A DNA stretch of 5,560 bases from an uncultured Clostridia bacterium (GTDB lineage: Bacteria > Bacillota > Clostridia > Oscillospirales > CAG-272). Positions 5,293 to 5,560 of this stretch are shown here, one piece after another. The notes below the pieces were generated by a model. It did not search any database, was not told the origin of the DNA, and saw nothing but the letters and a program-made list of their open reading frames with translations. The stretch's first letter is position 1, and each line of letters starts with the position of its first letter. The stretch spans positions 1-5,560 of the forward strand of contig CALAXC010000196.1 of the NCBI GenBank assembly GCA_937894775.1, written 5' to 3'. The position numbers and the translations under genes were made by a program.

Positions 5293-5560
5293 ATGGCAGA
5301 AAGTATTTTGAGAGATCAATCCAAAAAAATTGCAAAGAAGATCGCCATACACGAGACACAGTATTCAAAAGGAACAAGAGATTTTATATCAAAATTGGAG
5401 ATTGCGCAAAAAGAGTGCTACGAAACGGAATATTGGATGGAATTACTTTTTGAAACGGGTTATATTCCCGAAAATGTTTATAAGCCTCTGCAAAATCAAT
5501 GCGGACAAATTCGCAGAATGTTGATTTCTTCCCTCAACACAACAAAAGCAAATCAAAGCA
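5293..5560 (+). CDS. Four-helix-bundle protein (S23/23S rRNA intervening-sequence family), internally shortened, 3' end cut
   Basis: The frame is open for 89 codons to the right edge. Residues 30-58 (DFISKLEIAQKE...ETEYWMELLFETGYI) match the second-third helix region of the four-helix-bundle family first known from proteins encoded in 23S rRNA intervening sequences; bAvd of diversity-generating retroelements is related. The start MAESILRDQSKKIAKKI resembles the usual first helix, and QCGQIRRMLISSLNTTKAN (69-87) resembles the usual C-terminal helix, so the stop should lie just outside. Between residues 18 and 20 about 28 family residues are absent, including the conserved LRSGTSIGAN-type segment. 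It may be a short functional variant or a decayed copy. The family's exact function is unknown; basic surfaces suggest nucleic-acid binding. No ribosome site is present and the mRNA is probably leaderless. Confidence 0.8.
   Translation, partial: MAESILRDQSKKIAKKIAIHETQYSKGTRDFISKLEIAQKECYETEYWMELLFETGYIPENVYKPLQNQCGQIRRMLISSLNTTKANQS

Noticed and set aside
5330..5524. Plus-strand frame of 64 codons inside the four-helix-bundle gene.
   Set aside because: It is in a different frame from the one that gives the family motif DFISKLEIAQKE, and it lacks family similarity.
5293..5560. A frameshift hiding the missing part of the four-helix-bundle protein.
   Set aside because: There are no extra bases between the two matching parts; the missing segment is not encoded in any frame there, so it is a true deletion or natural short form.

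Overview
The window looks like part of the chromosome of a low-to-mid GC Gram-positive anaerobe, most likely a gut-type Clostridia (Ruminococcaceae or Oscillospiraceae-like). This is inferred from three things: the binding protein is a lipoprotein, AGGAG-type ribosome sites precede the four main operon genes, and the gene set fits. No exact species can be named from the sequence alone.

Positions 1-3746 (minus strand) hold a galactose/methyl-galactoside-type sugar ABC importer in the order mglB (binding lipoprotein) - mglA (double ATPase) - mglC (permease). The last gene runs off the left edge. A 10-bp stem-loop sits between mglB and mglA and probably tunes the amount of binding protein relative to the membrane parts.

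Positions 3747-3922 are a compact divergent control region. On the plus strand there is a perfect sigma-A-type promoter (TTGACA-17-TATAAT) with a small dyad at the expected start of transcription. A much weaker candidate promoter for mgl faces the other way, and phased A/T tracts lie between them.

Positions 3923-5008 (plus strand) encode a Gfo/Idh/MocA NAD(P)-dependent sugar oxidoreductase. It carries several motifs I associate with the E. coli YcjS (glucoside 3-dehydrogenase) branch. The divergent layout suggests that sugar uptake and oxidation of a hexose or glycoside are linked.

Positions 5009-5560 are different in character and are the most interesting part. A perfect 13-bp GC-rich hairpin is followed by a 168-bp array of small hairpins separated by GTGATAT. 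The array then inverts, so the right half carries ATATCAC spacers. Eight bases later comes a near-consensus extended -10 promoter that would start transcription essentially on the ATG of a four-helix-bundle (23S rRNA intervening-sequence/S23 family) protein. That protein seems to lack about 28 residues internally. The hairpin array plus the leaderless four-helix-bundle gene may be a small repetitive or mobile module inserted behind the oxidoreductase gene.
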